64,000 bases of DNA. It comes from Faecalicatena contorta (GTDB lineage Bacteria; Bacillota; Clostridia; Lachnospirales; Lachnospiraceae). The stretch lies in contig NZ_QGDS01000003.1 of assembly GCF_003149105.1 (NCBI RefSeq), positions 347,674 to 411,673 on the forward strand, in the 5' to 3' direction. Below, one piece after another: positions 50,653 through 59,440 of the stretch. Each line of letters begins with the position of its first letter. The stretch's first letter is position 1. The notes beneath the pieces were generated by a model, which saw only the letters and a program-made list of their open reading frames with translations, did no database searches and was not told the origin of the DNA. The position numbers and the translations under genes were made by a program.

Positions 50653-51387
50653 CTATAATTTTTCTATAATTCTTTTTTTATATTCCAGGAATTCCCTGGA
50701 CATGTGAAAATCCTTACGTCTGGGTTTTGGCTCCCGGATGATGATTTCGTCTGTGATTCTTCCCGGTATCCCTGTCAGCAGATAAATCCTGTCCGACAAT
50801 AGGATGGCTTCATCAATATCATGTGTAATGAACAACGTAGATAATTGAATCTTATCCATTACGTTCAGATACCACCTGTGCATATCACTTTTCGTCAAAG
50901 TGTCCAACGCACTAAAAGGTTCATCAAGCAATGCAACATCTCTGGAAAACATATAGGTCCTAAGCAGGGCGGCCCGCTGGCGCATTCCCCCGGATAGCTG
51001 ATGAGGGTACTTCTTCTGGGTATCCTGTAGTCCAAACTCTTCAAAATAAGTCTTTACCTTTTCTCTTGCAGAGCGCTTTTTTTCTCCCTTCAGCAATAAA
51101 GGGAGAGCAACATTGTCTTCAATCGTCCGGTAAGGCAAAAGCAGATCCTTTTGCAGCATATAGCTGATATGTCCCGGCTGCCCGGTAATGTCTTCCCCAT
51201 TCAATGTTACATTTCCCGTATCCGGCGTATAAAGCCCTGATATTACATTGAAAAGGGTCGTTTTGCCGCCTCCGCTGGCACCCAAAAGGCATACCAGCTC
51301 ATTTTCATGCAACTCTATGGAAATATCTTCTATTACATGCCGGTTCTCATAAGAAAGAGTCACATTCGTTACAATCAGTTCTGCCAT
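50653..51387 (-). CDS. thiZ: ABC transporter ATPase for thiamine precursor uptake
   Basis: A 244-residue nitrate/sulfonate/taurine-type ATPase: Walker A GASGGGKTT, signature LSGGMRQRAALLRTY, Walker B VALLDEPFSALD, and FITHDIDEA. Last gene of a four-gene operon behind a TPP riboswitch, with a NMT1/THI5-like binding protein and a permease. This fits ThiXYZ uptake of hydroxymethylpyrimidine or a degradation product of thiamine. Confidence 0.88.
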   Translation of the reverse strand: MAELIVTNVTLSYENRHVIEDISIELHENELVCLLGASGGGKTTLFNVISGLYTPDTGNVTLNGEDITGQPGHISYMLQKDLLLPYRTIEDNVALPLLLKGEKKRSAREKVKTYFEEFGLQDTQKKYPHQLSGGMRQRAALLRTYMFSRDVALLDEPFSALDTLTKSDMHRWYLNVMDKIQLSTLFITHDIDEAILLSDRIYLLTGIPGRITDEIIIREPKPRRKDFHMSREFLEYKKRIIEKL

Positions 51388-51398
51388 TCTTTTGCTCC

Positions 51399-52412
51399 TT
51401 ATTCCAGGTACTCATTGGTAAATCCTGTGTTATCAGGTATCTCTGCAGGAGACAGCCCGTTTTCATTCACCCATTGATAGAAAGCATTCCATCTCTCCGG
51501 ATTTATGTATCCCCACTGCTCTGCCTCAGCTTTGTATTGCCCTTTCATATACTCCTGGCTGGCCAAAACCAGCTCTTTATCCAATTCAGGAGATGCCTCA
51601 CATAAAATATCCGCTGCTTCCTCCGGGTTCTCAATTGCGAACTCATACCCTTTTTCAGCGGCAGAAAGAAAGGCTTTTGCTGTATCTGGGTTCTTCTTCA
51701 TCCAGTCACTATTTCCAATGATAACCGGAGTATAGAAATCAAATGCGCTGTTTATATCTTTAAAGGCAAAATAATCTGTTTCCAGTCCTGCTACTTCTGT
51801 GGCAATCCCTGCCCAGCCGTAGAAAATCCAGATGGCATCCACGGATTTGCTTTCCAGCGCCGACACTTCGTCTGTCACCGTACTTGGAATCAACTCAACT
51901 TTACTGAAATCCCCTCCGTCCTCTTCTACCACATTCTTCATCATTGCCTTTTCTAAATCCAGTTCCCAGGTAGCATACTTTTTACCCTCCAGCCCCTTCG
52001 GCCTGTCCATGCCTTCTCCTTTACGGGAAATAATCCCTGATGTGTTGTGCTGTAAGACGGCTGCCACGGCCTCTACAGGCAAGGAATTATCTCCTGAAAT
52101 CGCAGGCATCATACTGTCCTGAAAAGAAATTCCAAACTGGGCCTTTTCAGAGCCTACCAATACTTCTGCACCGTCCTCCGGAGGCTGTACGATCTCTACC
52201 TCCAGCCCCGCATCTGCAAAATATCCCTTCTCCTTTGCCACATAAATTCCTGTATGGTTCGTGTTGGGAGTCCAGTCCAGCACAAACGTAACTTTTTTCA
52301 GTTTCTTATCTTGTCCGCCCTCTGTATCTGTTTTCTCTTCTTTCGCACCGCATCCAATTACTCCGGCTGCCAAAACAGCCGCCAGCCAGAATGCAAATAT
52401 TCTTTTTTTCAT
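51399..52412 (-). CDS. thiY: Thiamine-precursor-binding lipoprotein (NMT1/THI5-like)
   Basis: A 337-residue periplasmic-type binding lipoprotein. The lipobox VIGC gives lipid-modified Cys21. The mature protein begins with a charged linker, then KVTFVLDWTPNTNHTGIYVAKEKGYF, the typical NMT1/THI5-like substrate loop. It would deliver HMP-type pyrimidines to the permease. It starts one base after the permease stop. Confidence 0.9.
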   Translation of the reverse strand: MKKRIFAFWLAAVLAAGVIGCGAKEEKTDTEGGQDKKLKKVTFVLDWTPNTNHTGIYVAKEKGYFADAGLEVEIVQPPEDGAEVLVGSEKAQFGISFQDSMMPAISGDNSLPVEAVAAVLQHNTSGIISRKGEGMDRPKGLEGKKYATWELDLEKAMMKNVVEEDGGDFSKVELIPSTVTDEVSALESKSVDAIWIFYGWAGIATEVAGLETDYFAFKDINSAFDFYTPVIIGNSDWMKKNPDTAKAFLSAAEKGYEFAIENPEEAADILCEASPELDKELVLASQEYMKGQYKAEAEQWGYINPERWNAFYQWVNENGLSPAEIPDNTGFTNEYLE

Positions 52413-53261
52413 TTATTCTCTCTCCTCCCAAGGCATACATTTCTTCTGCAATAAGTTCACAGCCCCCATCAGTAGCAGGCTGATAACAGATATTAAAAAA
52501 ATTACTGCAAACATTTTATCAAATGAAAATGCCTTCTTCACTCTTGTCATGTAAACACCCAGCCCGCTGAAACCTCCAAGCCATTCTGCAATTACAGCTC
52601 CCACCACCGCATAGGAAACTGAAATCCTCAGACTGGCAAAGAACTGTCCTAAAGAACCTGGAAACTTAACAAACCAAAATATCTGTACCTTAGAAGCACC
52701 CATAGAGCGCAGCAGATTGACAGTATCCCTGTCCGCAGACTTAAAACCATCCAGCAGACTGACTGTGACCGGGAAAAATGTCACAATAACAATCAAAATG
52801 ACTTTCGGCAGCATTTCATATCCAAACCACAGCACCAAAAGAGGCGCAATGGCGACCGTAGGTACCGTCTGCGTCAGTACGATCAACGGATAAAATGCCT
52901 GGTACATTTTCTCAAACCGGTCCATGAGCACCGCCATCAAAAACCCTACTGCCACGCCCATTCCAAGTCCGATAAAGGCTTCCAGAAGAGTCACTTTTGC
53001 ATTGCTCATCAAAAGCGGAAAATCTGTAATAAAGGCTTTGGCTACATCAATGGGTGACGGCAGCATAAACCTGGGAACCATTCCGGTACTGCTCGCTGTC
53101 TGCCAGATTCCCAATATTATGATTATGGTCAGTACCGGCCATACTTTTTCCCCGGCATAACCTTTTCTGAAAAACTGCTCCTGGCCTCTGCTCCCCTGTA
53201 TCCTTTTCCGTTCTGGTTTACTGGTGGTGTTTTGTAACTTTCTTTTCAATGGTAAGCACAT
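52413..53261 (-). CDS. thiX: ABC transporter permease for thiamine precursor uptake
   Basis: A BPD-type permease of up to 282 residues with about six helices (from VWPVLTIIIILGIWQT) and the EAA loop LLRSMGASKVQIFWFVKFPGSL. The start is uncertain: ATG at 53261 lies directly on AAGGAG. A TTG at 53249, with better spacing from that site, is more likely. Either start overlaps the end of the upstream gene. Confidence 0.88.
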   Translation of the reverse strand: MCLPLKRKLQNTTSKPERKRIQGSRGQEQFFRKGYAGEKVWPVLTIIIILGIWQTASSTGMVPRFMLPSPIDVAKAFITDFPLLMSNAKVTLLEAFIGLGMGVAVGFLMAVLMDRFEKMYQAFYPLIVLTQTVPTVAIAPLLVLWFGYEMLPKVILIVIVTFFPVTVSLLDGFKSADRDTVNLLRSMGASKVQIFWFVKFPGSLGQFFASLRISVSYAVVGAVIAEWLGGFSGLGVYMTRVKKAFSFDKMFAVIFLISVISLLLMGAVNLLQKKCMPWEERE

Positions 53262-53514
53262 CTCCTTCCGGCTTGTACGTCACTTTGATGTAAGCCGCTA
53301 CTGATGGTGCGCCTGCCCGGATAGCAATATGCTGGCACTCCTTGATAATGTCCATCAGTTCATCATAATCTCCTTCAATTGCTGTTTCAAATGGTCCTAC
53401 ATAACAATTTAACCCGGTACTTTTAATATAGGCTATCACCTCATCTACTATACGGATTAACTCTTCGTCATTTGCCGCCTCCGGCAGTGTCTGGATTGCT
53501 ACACTTGCATTCAT
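53218..53514 (-). CDS. Thiamine-binding protein, MTH1187/YkoF-like
   Basis: A 98-residue ferredoxin-fold protein of the thiamine-binding DUF77 family: MNASVAIQTLPEA, VDEVIAYIKSTGLNCYVGPFETAIEGDYDELMDIIKECQ. Such proteins bind thiamine or its pyrimidine part in the cytosol. First gene of the operon, start behind GAGGAGGAAGAAAC, about 30 bases after repeat element B. Confidence 0.88.
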   Translation of the reverse strand: MNASVAIQTLPEAANDEELIRIVDEVIAYIKSTGLNCYVGPFETAIEGDYDELMDIIKECQHIAIRAGAPSVAAYIKVTYKPEGDVLTIEKKVTKHHQ

Positions 53515-53533
53515 GTTTCTTCCTCCTCGCTTT

Positions 53534-53698
53534 TTATATTTTTTGAATGAATAAGCTTCCCGAACTCGAGAAAGAATCTCGATTGCGAGATTCTCCGCAT
53601 GTGGCGGGTTGCGATAGCAACATCTTCTTTACCGCCACAGTGTGATCCCTCTGAAGGTTTTTATATAACAGGAAAAGCAGTTTCCTATTATATAACAA
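53534..53698 (-). repeat. Dispersed structured element, copy B
   Basis: Minus strand: palindrome TTATATAATAGGAAA...TTTCCTGTTATATAA, core GGTAAAGAAGATG, stem GTGGCGG/CCGCCAC with inner GTTGC/GCAAC, then stem GAGAATCTCG/CGAGATTCT. The stems differ in sequence from copies A and C but keep pairing. ATG at 53623 opens a 29-codon frame unrelated in sequence to that in A and C. It sits between the riboswitch terminator and the first thi gene. Confidence 0.65.
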
Positions 53699-53699
53699 A

Positions 53700-53730
53700 G
53701 GCCCCGCCAGATAGATAATCTGACGAGGCC
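53700..53730 (-). terminator. Expression-platform terminator of the TPP riboswitch
   Basis: GGCCTCGTCAGAT pairs with ATCTGGCGGGGCC, then TTTGTTATAT, about 20 bases after the aptamer. Expected to form when TPP is bound. Confidence 0.8.
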
Positions 53731-53749
53731 GGTACTTCTAAATATATAT

Positions 53750-53840
53750 CACTTTCCTACGCTGGCATTATCCAGATCAGGTATAAAGGTCAAAGACGCA
53801 TTAGTCTTAATCTCAGCCAGCTTGCACCAGCCCCCTTTGC
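53750..53840 (-). promoter_or_regulatory. TPP riboswitch (THI box)
   Basis: Minus strand shows the THI-box signature: GGCTGAGATTAAGAC, then ACCTGATCTGGATAATGCC followed by AGCGTAGGAAAG, preceded by GGGGGCTGG. It should turn off the downstream precursor-transport operon when thiamine pyrophosphate is high. Confidence 0.93.
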
Positions 53841-53858
53841 TTTATTCAATTCTCCCCT

Positions 53859-53887
53859 AGTTTACCCTCTTAAATGAGCAGTGTCAA
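53859..53887 (-). promoter_or_regulatory. Promoter of the riboswitch-controlled thi operon
   Basis: TTGACA (53882-53887), 17-bp spacer, TAAACT (53859-53864) on the minus strand, just upstream of the aptamer. Confidence 0.75.
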
Positions 53888-53919
53888 GGAGAATTGCTAA
53901 ACTATTCTGAAAATGGAAT

Positions 53920-53943
53920 TCAAAAGGGTCAGTCCCCTTTTGA
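53920..53943. repeat. REP-like hairpin
   Basis: TCAAAAGGG-TCAGT-CCCCTTTTGA, downstream of the FtsX permease stop. It may terminate that operon. The sequence resembles short palindromes dispersed in clostridial genomes; a related ACTTTTGAGCTCCC half lies beside it. Confidence 0.5.
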
Positions 53944-53967
53944 GTTGTCCACTTTTGAGCTCCCTTT

Positions 53968-56325
53968 TTAATCAAACAATCTGATTGGCACTATTCTTTG
54001 GATCTTAAGGGATGTCAGCCATATTGTCACCGCTGAAACTAAAATTACACCAGCAGGTACAAGAATTGCGTATTGATATGGTATAATCAGACTGACTTTA
54101 CGGATACCATTGCCTGCAAGGAGCATCTGGGTGAAGGGATTGGACATTAGAATCCCTGCTGCCAGACCCAGGAGACTTCCCAGCAATATGACCGGAAGAT
54201 AGCTGTATCCCACTTGCATAATCAACTGGGATGACGTATATCCCAGGGCCTTATATATACCGTACTGCTTCTGCTCCTTCAGGAGTTTTACCTTGATTAA
54301 AAGCAGCAAAATCAGCACGACTGTTACTACCGTGATTCCTCCGCACAGGACGCAAATGGCAAAAATAGATCCATGAAAGGATTCCATGACCGCACTGAGG
54401 GTCTCTCCCACATTCACAATCTGTGTGTCCACACCGGAGAACTCACGATTCAGCTCTTTAATAAAGGTGTCCACATCCGTTCCCTCTGTCAGATAAATCA
54501 GCGACATTGGTATCTTGTAGTCCGCGTTCAGCCGTTTCACCCCTTCTTCTGTCAGACTTGCACCTCTTCCAAGGTGATTAATATGCTGCTTCACCCCTAC
54601 AATCAGGTACTGCGCTTCCTCACCAAAGGAGGACACCGTTACGCTATCTCCAAGCTTCAGCTCAAGTTCTTCCATAGTCCGGTTGCTTATTACAATTTCA
54701 TTGTCATATTGTGCCTGCCTGCCGCTCATCAGAGTATCCGTATCCAGCTTCGAAAAATCCTTCGTGACCTCGATACGTACCTGCACTTCCTTCTCATCAC
54801 TCTTAAGCAGCATCTCCTCGGCATTATAATCTAAGAGCTTATGGACCTCTTCCTTTTTCCCAATCCGGTCCATTACCCGGCCATAGTCTTTCGCATCCAC
54901 CCACATTTGAAGTTCAGCAGTAGGTATGCCTACAAGGTTCAGCATCGCAGTATCATTGATTACAAAATTGTAATACATTCCAATGGCATAGACACAGGCA
55001 AAGGTCAGAAGAGAAATAATAACCGTCATCACCGCATTCTGCTTTCCGTTATAAAGAAGTCCCTTCATCCCTATGGAAAGATTTAAAGGTAATCCTACTT
55101 TTTCCAACGGCAGGTAATTCTTTTTAAAGTTGTGGGTTTCAATACCGTCCCTCAATGCTGTCAGAGGTGTGATTTTTTTAAGTCTTCCCGCCGTTATATT
55201 TGTTACCGTAATAATCAGCAGCAAATTCACCAGGATACTGGCGAGGATAGCCAAACCGCTGATACTTCCTGTCCACCGCAATCCGATAGAAGCAGATATC
55301 ATATTTCCAACCGGAGCAGAAACTGCCGCCGCCAGAATTAACCCTGCCAGTGTCCCTATCGCGGTAAGCAGCAGGAACTCCAGAAGTACGGCGCATTTAA
55401 TCTGACCTGCCGTGTACCCTACCGCCTCCAGGGCACCAATATTCTTTATATTTTTTTCCAGATACACCGTCACGGAAAACTGAATCACGACCAAGGCAAT
55501 CAATAGAAGAATCAGGGAAAATGCAATTAACACAACCATTAAAATTTGAGGAAACATTGTGACGCCTTGTTTGAGTGTATCATAAGGGAAGAGGACGAGG
55601 TACTCATTCGCATCACTTCCCCCGCTCCTGAACTCATGCATAAAGCTTTGTTCAAATTCCCCTCCTTCGATTCCGTTAAGGTTAAGATGAATTAAGTTTT
55701 GCCTGGAAGCATCCCCGGCCTCTGCTCTCATTTTCTCAAACACGGAATCATAGACAAAAAACTGATACATTGAGAGATTGCTCGGCGAAGAGAATATTAC
55801 ATTCTCATAAAATCCGGCAACTACAAAAGTATACTTCTGATTCTCAACTATTATCTCCATCTCATCTCCGGTCTGATAGTGATTGGATACCTTCAATATA
55901 TAAGGAACGATAATCCCATTGTCCGGAATCGGAGACACCTCCTCAATAACAGACAGCCGGCTGATATTATAAGTATCCTCCGCATTGGATATGATTGCCA
56001 TAAGATTGCTCTCTTTTTCCTCTCTCATTTGATTACGGATTTTCGGAGAAGTATATTGGATGCTGTCATGGATTTCGTACTGGCTGATATCCTTATTTTG
56101 TTCCAGAATGGGAAGTACTTTCTCCATGCTCGGCTGTCCGGCCAGCAATGTACAGTCCGCCCCAGAAAGTTCTTCATTCTTTGCATCTACAAATCCTTCC
56201 ATCTGGCTCTTAACGGTGATTCCGGTATACATCAGCAAAGTAGACAGTACCACCAAGAGTACCAGTACAATCGAAGAGGCGCGGGAACTTTTAATATTGT
56301 TCTTAACGATTAAACAAAGCTTCAT
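53968..56325 (-). CDS. ABC exporter permease with FtsX domains
   Basis: A 785-residue permease; the start at 56325 (MKLCLIVKNNIKSSRASS) lies directly after the ATPase stop with GGGGTGG upstream. Layout: helix at about 18-38, a large extracytosolic domain, three helices at about 255-375 (first FtsX domain), a second helix and extracytosolic domain, then three C-terminal helices. Eight helices with two big external loops match MacB/LolC-type or lantibiotic-efflux permeases. Works with the ATPase upstream; substrate is possibly an antimicrobial peptide or lipid. Confidence 0.82.
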   Translation of the reverse strand: MKLCLIVKNNIKSSRASSIVLVLLVVLSTLLMYTGITVKSQMEGFVDAKNEELSGADCTLLAGQPSMEKVLPILEQNKDISQYEIHDSIQYTSPKIRNQMREEKESNLMAIISNAEDTYNISRLSVIEEVSPIPDNGIIVPYILKVSNHYQTGDEMEIIVENQKYTFVVAGFYENVIFSSPSNLSMYQFFVYDSVFEKMRAEAGDASRQNLIHLNLNGIEGGEFEQSFMHEFRSGGSDANEYLVLFPYDTLKQGVTMFPQILMVVLIAFSLILLLIALVVIQFSVTVYLEKNIKNIGALEAVGYTAGQIKCAVLLEFLLLTAIGTLAGLILAAAVSAPVGNMISASIGLRWTGSISGLAILASILVNLLLIITVTNITAGRLKKITPLTALRDGIETHNFKKNYLPLEKVGLPLNLSIGMKGLLYNGKQNAVMTVIISLLTFACVYAIGMYYNFVINDTAMLNLVGIPTAELQMWVDAKDYGRVMDRIGKKEEVHKLLDYNAEEMLLKSDEKEVQVRIEVTKDFSKLDTDTLMSGRQAQYDNEIVISNRTMEELELKLGDSVTVSSFGEEAQYLIVGVKQHINHLGRGASLTEEGVKRLNADYKIPMSLIYLTEGTDVDTFIKELNREFSGVDTQIVNVGETLSAVMESFHGSIFAICVLCGGITVVTVVLILLLLIKVKLLKEQKQYGIYKALGYTSSQLIMQVGYSYLPVILLGSLLGLAAGILMSNPFTQMLLAGNGIRKVSLIIPYQYAILVPAGVILVSAVTIWLTSLKIQRIVPIRLFD

Positions 56326-56326
56326 G

Positions 56327-57082
56327 CTACCACCCCATTTCCCGGAGAAATTTATGAAGCACAGTCTTACGTTCAGAATCATCTTTATGATAAGTTCCCA
56401 GGCTGCATTCATCCAAAATCATGCCATCCTTCAAGTAGAGAATGCGGTTTGCCCTCCTTGCAGTCCTAATGTCATGGGTCACCATAACGATGGACTGCCC
56501 CTGCTCATTCATTCTGGTCATAATGTCCAGAACATTGGCAGCATTCTCTGAATTCAGTGCCCCGGTAGGTTCATCTGCAAATACAATCTCAGGCTCATTA
56601 ATCAACGCCCTTACAATTGCTGCACGCTGTGCTTCCCCGCCGGAAAGCTGAGAGGGAAATTTATGATAGCATCTTTCATCCAGCCCAACCTGATTAAGCA
56701 GTTCCTTCCCGCGCCTGACCACCGCTTTCCGGTCTTTGGAAACCAGCAGACCGCTGACCAGTATATTGTCCAGGACACTCATAGTTTCATTCAGGTACAT
56801 CTGCTGAAAAACAAAACCGCAGTGGGACCTGCGGAAAACAGCCAGCTTATCATTGGAATAGTTGCTAATCTCATTGCCCCAAAAGATAACCTCTCCAAGA
56901 GTGGGGTGGTCCATTCCCGACAGCGCATAGAGCAAGGTAGACTTCCCCGAGCCTGAACTGCCCATGATAACAGTGAAATCCCCCTCTTCTATCTGGATAT
57001 TAAGATTTTTTAATACATGCTGCTGTAAACTTCCAGTGGAGAAAGTCTTACACAGCATTTTGGCCTCTAGTATTATTGCCAT
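56327..57082 (-). CDS. ABC exporter ATPase, LolD/MacB type
   Basis: A 251-residue ATPase: Walker A GSSGSGKST, Q-loop FVFQQMYL, signature LSGGEAQRAAIVRAL, Walker B IVFADEPTGALNSE, H-loop VTHDI. The GALNSE D-loop is typical of partners of FtsX-type permeases. Lies between the permease and the kinase on one strand, which suggests a BceAB-like resistance or sensing module. Confidence 0.92.
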   Translation of the reverse strand: MAIILEAKMLCKTFSTGSLQQHVLKNLNIQIEEGDFTVIMGSSGSGKSTLLYALSGMDHPTLGEVIFWGNEISNYSNDKLAVFRRSHCGFVFQQMYLNETMSVLDNILVSGLLVSKDRKAVVRRGKELLNQVGLDERCYHKFPSQLSGGEAQRAAIVRALINEPEIVFADEPTGALNSENAANVLDIMTRMNEQGQSIVMVTHDIRTARRANRILYLKDGMILDECSLGTYHKDDSERKTVLHKFLREMGW

Positions 57083-57181
57083 TTCGTATCCCTCCGTATA
57101 ATTTTGATAACTTCATTATACTTGCAGAACCTTACTTAGTCTTTTTCCATTCCTTATGAAATCCTTATCTGTTTCTTAAAC

Positions 57182-58462
57182 CTATCCGCCAGCATTAAAT
57201 TGGCTCCCGGCTATGCGCAGATACAAAGTGACTACAAAACCCTTATCACAATAGATATCAATACTTCCCTTCATTCCCTCCATAAACTGCCTGGCCAGAT
57301 ATAATCCAAGCCCCGAACCACTCGTGCCGGAGCTATTCTTTCCACGATAAAATTTTTGACATAGCATAGGAACCTCACTATCCTCCACTCCTTCTCCAAA
57401 ATCACGAAGTGTCATCCTCAGATACCCCTGCTCTATCCCGCTGCTGACTTCAATATGGCTTTTTGTATACTTATAAGAGTTATGAATAATATTATCAATG
57501 ACTTGGCTAAGCCGGAGGGCATCGCAGAAGATTAAGCATTCCGGAATCGGATTCACCTTATGTATCCTTTTTAAATGGTTCATCTGGCCCAGCATATCAT
57601 CAAGGATGGTGCTCATCTCTTCCCTGCAGTTGATTTTCAGAACAGTTAAATCTTCCAGAGTCGCATGGAACATGTCACTGATCAGATGATCAATCATATC
57701 GGCCTTCTCATTGATAATTTTTGTTTTTTGTATTGTATCTTCCTCACTGCTTTTGAGGGTAATCAATTCGCAATGTGCCTTTATAGTTGATACCGGCGTT
57801 TTAATATCATGGGACAGGCCGGCCACCATTTCTTTCTTACTCCTGTTCGCTTCATACTCTCCCTGTCTTGCCTGTTTTAGTTCCTCCCTCATTAAATCAA
57901 AGCTTTCTGTAAATGCCCCGAAATAATTTCTCTTGTGTATTGGAAGAGGAAAATCAAGATTTCCTGCCGCCACATGAGAGGCAAAGCCTTTCAGCTTCAG
58001 AAAGGGCCTGACAAAGCGGACATAAACAACTGCCCCCAGTCCCCAGATAAATAATAACAAGCCTGCAAACAATATCACAATCATCCAAAACAAATGGTCT
58101 TTCAAAGCTTCCTCTGCTTCTGTCTCCAATGGGAATACAATCTTTCCAATCATTGCATCCCCATCCTTGAGGTCCAGGATGGTCGCCCTGTTAGCCAGAC
58201 CTTCGTAAATTATCTTTTCATATTCAGGATCATCCAGAAGTACAATCTTAAAATCTATCGCCCTCCCTATTTCCGCCGCTATCTTTTCTCCGGTCTGAAT
58301 TTCCGTCTTTTCCTGTATGCTTTTCTCTGCCTCTTTTGCAGCAGCATTCATCTGAGCGATATCTAATACAGGGGTTTCCTGTCCTCTGAGATATCCTATT
58401 ATCAGGCAAAAGTATACCAGCAGAAATGCAGTAATCCCAATCATCCATCGTCTCGGCTTCAT
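57182..58462 (-). CDS. Sensor histidine kinase
   Basis: A 426-residue kinase with helices at about 7-25 and 125-149 flanking a 100-residue extracellular sensor, a HAMP domain, the H-box GLSHDIKTPVSTIKAH (phospho-His218) and an HATPase domain (IDNIIHNSYKYT, RDFGEGV, GSGLGLYLAR). Its start overlaps the response regulator stop by four bases. The sensor region is larger than in BceS-type kinases, so it may sense directly. Confidence 0.92.
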   Translation of the reverse strand: MKPRRWMIGITAFLLVYFCLIIGYLRGQETPVLDIAQMNAAAKEAEKSIQEKTEIQTGEKIAAEIGRAIDFKIVLLDDPEYEKIIYEGLANRATILDLKDGDAMIGKIVFPLETEAEEALKDHLFWMIVILFAGLLLFIWGLGAVVYVRFVRPFLKLKGFASHVAAGNLDFPLPIHKRNYFGAFTESFDLMREELKQARQGEYEANRSKKEMVAGLSHDIKTPVSTIKAHCELITLKSSEEDTIQKTKIINEKADMIDHLISDMFHATLEDLTVLKINCREEMSTILDDMLGQMNHLKRIHKVNPIPECLIFCDALRLSQVIDNIIHNSYKYTKSHIEVSSGIEQGYLRMTLRDFGEGVEDSEVPMLCQKFYRGKNSSGTSGSGLGLYLARQFMEGMKGSIDIYCDKGFVVTLYLRIAGSQFNAGG

Positions 58463-59133
58463 AGTTCTAACCGATATCCTGTTCCCCAGACTGTTTTAAT
58501 GAGTTCGGGGTGATTCGGATCCCTCTCAACTTTTTCTCTTAGCTTCCGGATATGCACATTCAAGGTTCCATCACTGAAAAATCCATCCCCCCAGACATTC
58601 GCAAATAATTCATCCTTGGTTATTACAGTATTGGGACGCCGCAGCAGATAAAGAAACAGCTTGAATTCTCTATTCTTTAACTCTATTTCCCTGTCCTCTA
58701 TGTACAATTTTCTGGCTTTATGGTCTATCCGTATCCTGCCCTCCTGCACCGTGGTAAGTTCCCTTGTTTCTTCAAGGCGCTTCAATACTACCTGAACCTT
58801 GGCAAGCAGCACGCTAAGTGTATAAGGCTTCTTTATATAATCATCACCGCCAATATTAAGTGCCATCAGGATATCGTCATCGCTCTGCCTTGCACTGATA
58901 AAAAAGATGGGGATGTTAGAAAAAACCCTTATTTTTTTGCACAGCACAAAGCCGCTTTCCTCCGGCAGATTGATATCCAGCAATACCAGTCTGACCTCGT
59001 GCTCTTTTAGAAATTCCAGACAGTCTTCCGCCTTAGTCACATAAGCTGCCGGCACGCCAAACATATTAAAATATTCACAGGTTGCACTTGCAAGCTCCTC
59101 TTCATCATCCACTATCAGACAGGTATAATCCAT
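58459..59133 (-). CDS. Response regulator, OmpR/PhoB family
   Basis: A 224-residue regulator; start at 59133 (MDYTCLIVDDEEEL) behind GAGGAGG. The receiver domain has Asp9, Asp10 and phospho-acceptor Asp53 (LLDINLPEESG), with Lys in YIKKPYT. The C-terminal winged helix (FKLFLYLLRRPNTVITKDELFANVWG...HIRKLREKVE) binds DNA. It probably controls the downstream ABC exporter genes. Confidence 0.93.
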   Translation of the reverse strand: MDYTCLIVDDEEELASATCEYFNMFGVPAAYVTKAEDCLEFLKEHEVRLVLLDINLPEESGFVLCKKIRVFSNIPIFFISARQSDDDILMALNIGGDDYIKKPYTLSVLLAKVQVVLKRLEETRELTTVQEGRIRIDHKARKLYIEDREIELKNREFKLFLYLLRRPNTVITKDELFANVWGDGFFSDGTLNVHIRKLREKVERDPNHPELIKTVWGTGYRLEL

Positions 59134-59229
59134 TCTTTTTCCTCCTCTTAACACACGACATGCCGCACTATGCAAACAAATGTCTGAATGTCATGTAAAG
59201 GCTCCATATTTTTGTTGTTCCAATCATAC

Positions 59230-59440
59230 CATATGATAATTTAAGTGTCAAAAGCCCGGAGACTCATAGCAAGTGCAAAGTAAAATCACGGTTACTTTTC
59301 AGACCGTGCCGTGCACTCCGCTGCACGGCATCGGAGCCATTAAAGTATCGGCTTCAGGGCATCCAGCCCCTCGCCTTAGGCGACTTAAATGGGCTGGATG
59401 TCGTTACAGTGGGCACCCGCAGAGTGTGAGCTGTAACAAA
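59230..59440. other. Structured intergenic region after the ABC exporter pair
   Basis: Contains GCCGTGCA-CTCCGC-TGCACGGC (59308-59329) and CATCCAGCCC (59360-59369) with GGGCTGGATG (59391-59400), the latter enclosing CGCC-TTA-GGCG. No coding frame is convincing and no T-tract follows. It may be a small RNA, a repeat or a compound terminator. Confidence 0.4.

Noticed and set aside
53534..53623. 29-codon frame in element B as a gene
   Set aside because: It is not similar to the frames in copies A and C and lacks a good ribosome site, so a shared peptide is not supported.
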